From positions 57,135 through 121,134 of the forward strand of contig JBLNCI010000040.1 of NCBI GenBank assembly GCA_050260515.1: a stretch of DNA of 64,000 bases. Reading direction: 5' to 3'. How positions within the stretch are numbered: the stretch's first letter is position 1; every line of letters starts with the position of its first letter. The stretch comes from DATJIG01 sp050260515 (GTDB taxonomy: Bacteria > Pseudomonadota > Alphaproteobacteria > SMXQ01). The notes under the pieces are model-generated. The model worked only from the letters and a program-made list of their open reading frames with translations, was not told the DNA's origin and ran no database searches. A program made the translations under genes and the position numbers. Positions 61,059 through 64,000 of this stretch are shown piece by piece.

Positions 61059-61176
61059 TGGGAGCTTGGCGGCGCGTCGGGTGATGCCGCTCGGCTCGCG
61101 CTCTGGCCGCGCCCCGTTGACGCGAGGCCCCTGCGGCCCTAGCTTCGGCGGTCCTTCGAAACCGCCGGAAAATGCC

Positions 61177-62790
61177 GTGATTTCCCCCGTTCCCGCCGAA
61201 CTCCGCGCCCTCGCCGAGAAGTGCAATGCCTGGCCGTTCGAGGAGGCGCGCCGCGTGCTGGCGCGCGTCGGCGGCAAGACGCCGGCCAAGGGCTACGTGC
61301 TGTTCGAGACCGGCTACGGCCCCTCGGGCCTGCCGCACATCGGCACCTTCGGCGAGGTCGCGCGCACGACGATGGTGCGCAACGCCTTCCGGCTGCTGTC
61401 CGACATCCCGACCAAGCTGGTGGCGTTCTCCGACGACATGGACGGGCTTCGGCGCGTGCCCGACAACGTCCCGAACAAGGAGATCATCGCGCCGCACCTC
61501 GGCAAGCCGCTGACCTCGATCCCCGACCCGTTCGGCACCCATCCGTCGTTCGGCCAGCACAACAACGCGCGGCTACGGTCGTTCCTCGACACGTTCGGAT
61601 TCGAGTACGAGTTCCGCAGCGCGACCGAGTGCTACAAGGCGGGCCGCTTCGACGAGACCCTGAAGAAGGTGCTCGCGCACTACGACGAGGTGATGGGCGT
61701 CATGCTGCCGTCGCTCGGGCCCGAGCGGCGCGCGACCTACTCGCCGTTCCTGCCCGTGCATCCCGAGACCGGCGTCGTCATGCAGGTGCCGCTCAAGCGC
61801 CGCGACGTCGCCGCCGCGACCATCACCTGGGACGACCCCGACACCGGCAGGGAATACACGACCTCGATCCTCGGCGGCGCATGCAAGCTCCAGTGGAAGC
61901 CCGACTGGGCGATGCGCTGGACCGCGTTCGAGGTCGACTACGAGATGTCGGGCAAGGACCTGATCGATTCGGTGAAGCTCGCGACCAGGATCTGCAAGAT
62001 CCTCGGCGGCCGTCCGCCGGAGGGCTTCACCTACGAGCTGTTCCTCGACGAAAAGGGCGAGAAGATCTCGAAGTCGAAGGGCAACGGCCTGTCGGTCGAG
62101 GAGTGGCTGCGCTACGCGCCGCCGGAGAGTCTGGCCCTCTTCATGTACAACTCGCCGAAGAGCGCGAAGCGGCTCTACTTCGACGTGATCCCGCGGCACG
62201 TCGACGACTACCTGACCTTCCTCGAGAAGTTCGCGGCGGAGGACGGGCCGAAGCGGCTGCAGAATCCGGTGTGGCACATCCATTCCGGCAACCCGCCGCA
62301 GCCCGAGGCGCATCTCACCTTCGGCGTGCTGCTGAATCTCGCGTCGGTGTGCCAGGCCGAGGACAAGGCGGTGCTGTGGGGCTTCATCAGCCGCTACGCG
62401 CCGACCGCGACGCCCGAGACCGCGCCGATCCTCGATCGCCTCGTCGGCTACGCGATCGCCTACTACAACGACTTCGTGAAGCCCTCGCGGCGCTTCCGCG
62501 CGCCGACCGAGATCGAGCGGCGCGCGCTCGACGACCTCGCGGCGACCCTCGAGTCGCTGCCCGGGGATGCCACGGCCGAGGAGATCCAGACCCAGGTCTA
62601 CGAGGTCGGCAAGCGCCACACGTTCCCCGAGCTCAAGGCGTGGTTCCAGGCGCTCTACGAGGTGCTGCTCGGGCAGCCGCAGGGCCCGCGCATGGGCTCG
62701 TTCATCGCCGTCTACGGGATTCCCGAGATGGTGGCGCTGATCCGCAAGGCGAACGCGGGCGAGTTGATCCCGGAAGGGGCATCGGCGTAG
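61177..62790 (+). CDS. lysS: Lysyl-tRNA synthetase, class I
   Basis: Charges tRNA-Lys. At 537 residues it is the archaeal-type class I enzyme typical of alphaproteobacteria rather than the class II LysRS of most bacteria. The HIGH-type motif is SGLPHIGTFGEV, and the KMSKS-type motif is EKISKSKGNGLS. The region DYEMSGKDLIDSV and the helical anticodon-binding C-terminus are present. The start is GTG at 61177 with GGAAAA ahead; no in-frame ATG fits the conserved N-terminus. Confidence 0.95.
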   Translation: MISPVPAELRALAEKCNAWPFEEARRVLARVGGKTPAKGYVLFETGYGPSGLPHIGTFGEVARTTMVRNAFRLLSDIPTKLVAFSDDMDGLRRVPDNVPNKEIIAPHLGKPLTSIPDPFGTHPSFGQHNNARLRSFLDTFGFEYEFRSATECYKAGRFDETLKKVLAHYDEVMGVMLPSLGPERRATYSPFLPVHPETGVVMQVPLKRRDVAAATITWDDPDTGREYTTSILGGACKLQWKPDWAMRWTAFEVDYEMSGKDLIDSVKLATRICKILGGRPPEGFTYELFLDEKGEKISKSKGNGLSVEEWLRYAPPESLALFMYNSPKSAKRLYFDVIPRHVDDYLTFLEKFAAEDGPKRLQNPVWHIHSGNPPQPEAHLTFGVLLNLASVCQAEDKAVLWGFISRYAPTATPETAPILDRLVGYAIAYYNDFVKPSRRFRAPTEIERRALDDLAATLESLPGDATAEEIQTQVYEVGKRHTFPELKAWFQALYEVLLGQPQGPRMGSFIAVYGIPEMVALIRKANAGELIPEGASA

Positions 62791-62800
62791 CTTCGCTGCG

Positions 62801-63703
62801 ATGCCCGACGATGTTGTTCCCTCAGCCGCAGCCGTGGCGGCCTCTTCCCGTCCGCTCGAGCTATGTCTCGAGTACCTGCTGTGGCCGGCGCTCCTCGTCG
62901 GCTGCCTGACCGGCACCGGCATCGGCATTGCGCGCGGCTATCCGGCCACGGGTTTCAACGTCAGCTATGGCTTGCTCGCGGTCGCGCTGTTCGCGCTCGA
63001 ACGCGTCCGTCCGCACGAGCGACGCTGGCTGAAGAACGACGGCCAGATGCCGGCCGACCTCGCCCACACGCTGCTCAACAAGGGCGCGACGCAGCTCATC
63101 GTCGTGACCGCCGTCGCCGCCGGCATTCCCGAGGCGGTGGCCGCGGCGGGAAGCGGTGTGTGGCCGTCGGCGTGGCCGATGGCGCTGCAGGCGGCGCTCG
63201 GCCTCGTGATCGCCGAGATCGGCCTCTACGCCGCGCACCGCATCGGGCACGAGTGGGGGCTGCTGTGGCGCTTCCACGCCGTGCACCACAGCGCCCCGCG
63301 GTTATGGTTCTTCAACACCGGCCGATTCCACGTCGGCGACACCGCCGTCAGCATCGTGCTCAGTCAGCCCCTTCTGTTCGCGGCCGGCGCGCCCTCGGAC
63401 GTCTTCGTGTGGGTGGCGGCGTTCACCGCGTTCGTCGGCATGCTGACGCACTGCAACGTGCGGATGAAATTCGGCGCGCTCAGTTATGTCTTCAACACGC
63501 CGGAGCTCCATCGTTGGCATCACTCGCGCGATCCGCGCATCGGCAACGCCAACTACGGCGAGAACCTGATGCTGTTCGATCTCGCGCTCGGTACGTTCCT
63601 GCGTCCGGCCGGGCGTCCGCCGGCCGATCCGGGAATTGCCGACCCGATGCCGCGCACCTTCGGCGGGCAACTGATGGCGCCGTTCCGGCGCTACGCGCGA
63701 TAG
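62801..63703 (+). CDS. Fatty acid hydroxylase/sterol desaturase superfamily protein
   Basis: Integral membrane di-iron protein of 300 residues with four or more helices. Histidine clusters are HRIGHE (about 147-152), HAVHHSA (about 161-167) and HRWHHSRD (about 239-246), with a further H in RFHVGD. It hydroxylates or desaturates a lipid of unknown identity. ATG 62801, 10 bp after the lysS stop codon, so co-transcription is likely. Confidence 0.88.
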   Translation: MPDDVVPSAAAVAASSRPLELCLEYLLWPALLVGCLTGTGIGIARGYPATGFNVSYGLLAVALFALERVRPHERRWLKNDGQMPADLAHTLLNKGATQLIVVTAVAAGIPEAVAAAGSGVWPSAWPMALQAALGLVIAEIGLYAAHRIGHEWGLLWRFHAVHHSAPRLWFFNTGRFHVGDTAVSIVLSQPLLFAAGAPSDVFVWVAAFTAFVGMLTHCNVRMKFGALSYVFNTPELHRWHHSRDPRIGNANYGENLMLFDLALGTFLRPAGRPPADPGIADPMPRTFGGQLMAPFRRYAR

Positions 63704-63762
63704 GCCGGTCGTCGCCGCGCGGCGGAGCAGGCCGCCGATGTTGAATCGCTTCGCCTCTCGCC

Positions 63763-63809
63763 GACTTTCCACAGCCCTTCTCCGAACCGGCCCAGACTTT
63801 CCACAGCCC
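63763..63809. repeat. 15-bp direct repeat pair
   Basis: GACTTTCCACAGCCC at 63763-63777 and 63795-63809, 32 bp apart. Contains TTTCCACA, which resembles but does not match a DnaA box. The rest of 63704-63914 shows no gene. Confidence 0.6.
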
Positions 63810-63914
63810 CCTTGTGCCGGTTTTCGCGTGCGCGCAGATTGATCGCGTCGCTCCGGCCCACTGGTCCGGAACAGAGGAACCGGAGCGACACCCCAGCCGG
63901 AAAGGAGGTGTCGG

Positions 63915-64000
63915 ATGAAGCGGAATCGAACGATGACCAATCGCGCGGTCTCGCGTCGGCCGACGCCCGCCCTCTCCGGCCGCATGAGAAAGAGCACGGC
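63915..64000 (+). CDS. Possible start of a small basic protein (partial)
   Basis: ATG at 63915 preceded by a near-perfect ribosome site (AAAGGAGGTG, 4 nt from the start). The frame is open to the window edge for 28 codons (MKRNRTMTNRAVSRRP...), strongly basic. Not recognised; whether it is a real gene depends on sequence beyond the window. Confidence 0.4.
   Translation, partial: MKRNRTMTNRAVSRRPTPALSGRMRKST

Noticed and set aside
63763..63809. DnaA boxes or replication origin
   Set aside because: TTTCCACAG differs from TTATCCACA, only two copies are seen, and no dnaA, hemE, parAB or AT-rich unwinding region is present.

Overview
The window is 64 kb of very GC-rich chromosomal DNA from an alphaproteobacterium, probably a Rhizobiales or Rhodospirillales relative. 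The evidence is a CcrM-type GANTC methyltransferase beside mutY and rnhB, the block dciA-dsbA-smc, a class I lysyl-tRNA synthetase, an alphaproteobacterial type LexA box (GTTC-N7-GTTC), and pervasive GC3-rich codons with long open antisense frames. No phage, plasmid, insertion sequence, CRISPR array or rRNA was seen. One tRNA (Gln, UUG) is present.

Region 1 (1-24.7 kb) is mostly housekeeping. It carries the end of an atp operon (atpI, atpB), smc, a DsbA-like thioredoxin, dciA, mutY, ccrM, rnhB, a radical SAM protein behind an SOS box, a TIGR04283-type glycosyltransferase, moaB, a soluble lytic transglycosylase, a family 4 uracil-DNA glycosylase, ETF:ubiquinone oxidoreductase, a TPR lipoprotein, ispE, tRNA-Gln, a peptidoglycan-binding lipoprotein, alkB, two translationally coupled aldo/keto reductases and a MipA/OmpV outer-membrane protein.

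Region 2 (24.7-48.7 kb) is an accessory, catabolic-looking region. Its genes are a desaturase, a beta-etherase-like GST, a UbiD-type decarboxylase with a MarR regulator, TauE/SafE, a BphA4-like ferredoxin reductase, a ThDP-dependent decarboxylase-like enzyme, panD, a Rieske ferredoxin, two tandem carboxymuconolactone-decarboxylase-like proteins, an ornithine-cyclodeaminase-like protein, a bicupin ring-cleavage-type enzyme, a DapA-family aldolase, a GT7 beta-1,4-galactosyltransferase-like protein, an MFS exporter, a terephthalate-dioxygenase-like alpha/beta pair, a fused TRAP permease and a 4,5-dihydroxyphthalate-decarboxylase-like protein. The oxygenase, its ferredoxin and its reductase lie in three places within about 15 kb. 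My inference is that they form one three-component dioxygenase feeding a carboxylated-aromatic pathway (hydroxylation, cupin ring opening, aldol cleavage, decarboxylation). The substrate is not readable from sequence.

Region 3 (48.7-64 kb) holds ctaA, a siroheme reductase with two complete cysteine sets followed by a 1169-residue Nfn-like flavoprotein fusion, an AhpD-like protein, a LemA/TPM-domain operon, a LysR regulator with two Bug/TctC solute-binding genes (one interrupted by an in-frame amber codon), lysS and a fatty-acid-hydroxylase-superfamily membrane protein.

The observations most worth following are: (a) SMC arms extended by eight 18-residue repeats on each side of the hinge; (b) two copies of a 131-bp intergenic element built from TGTCCCA/TGGGACA, each between convergent genes; (c) five GANTC sites in the short gap in front of ccrM; (d) the dispersed catabolic cluster with a bicupin whose metal site appears to have moved to the C-terminal cupin; (e) the siroheme reductase/Nfn-like fusion pair.
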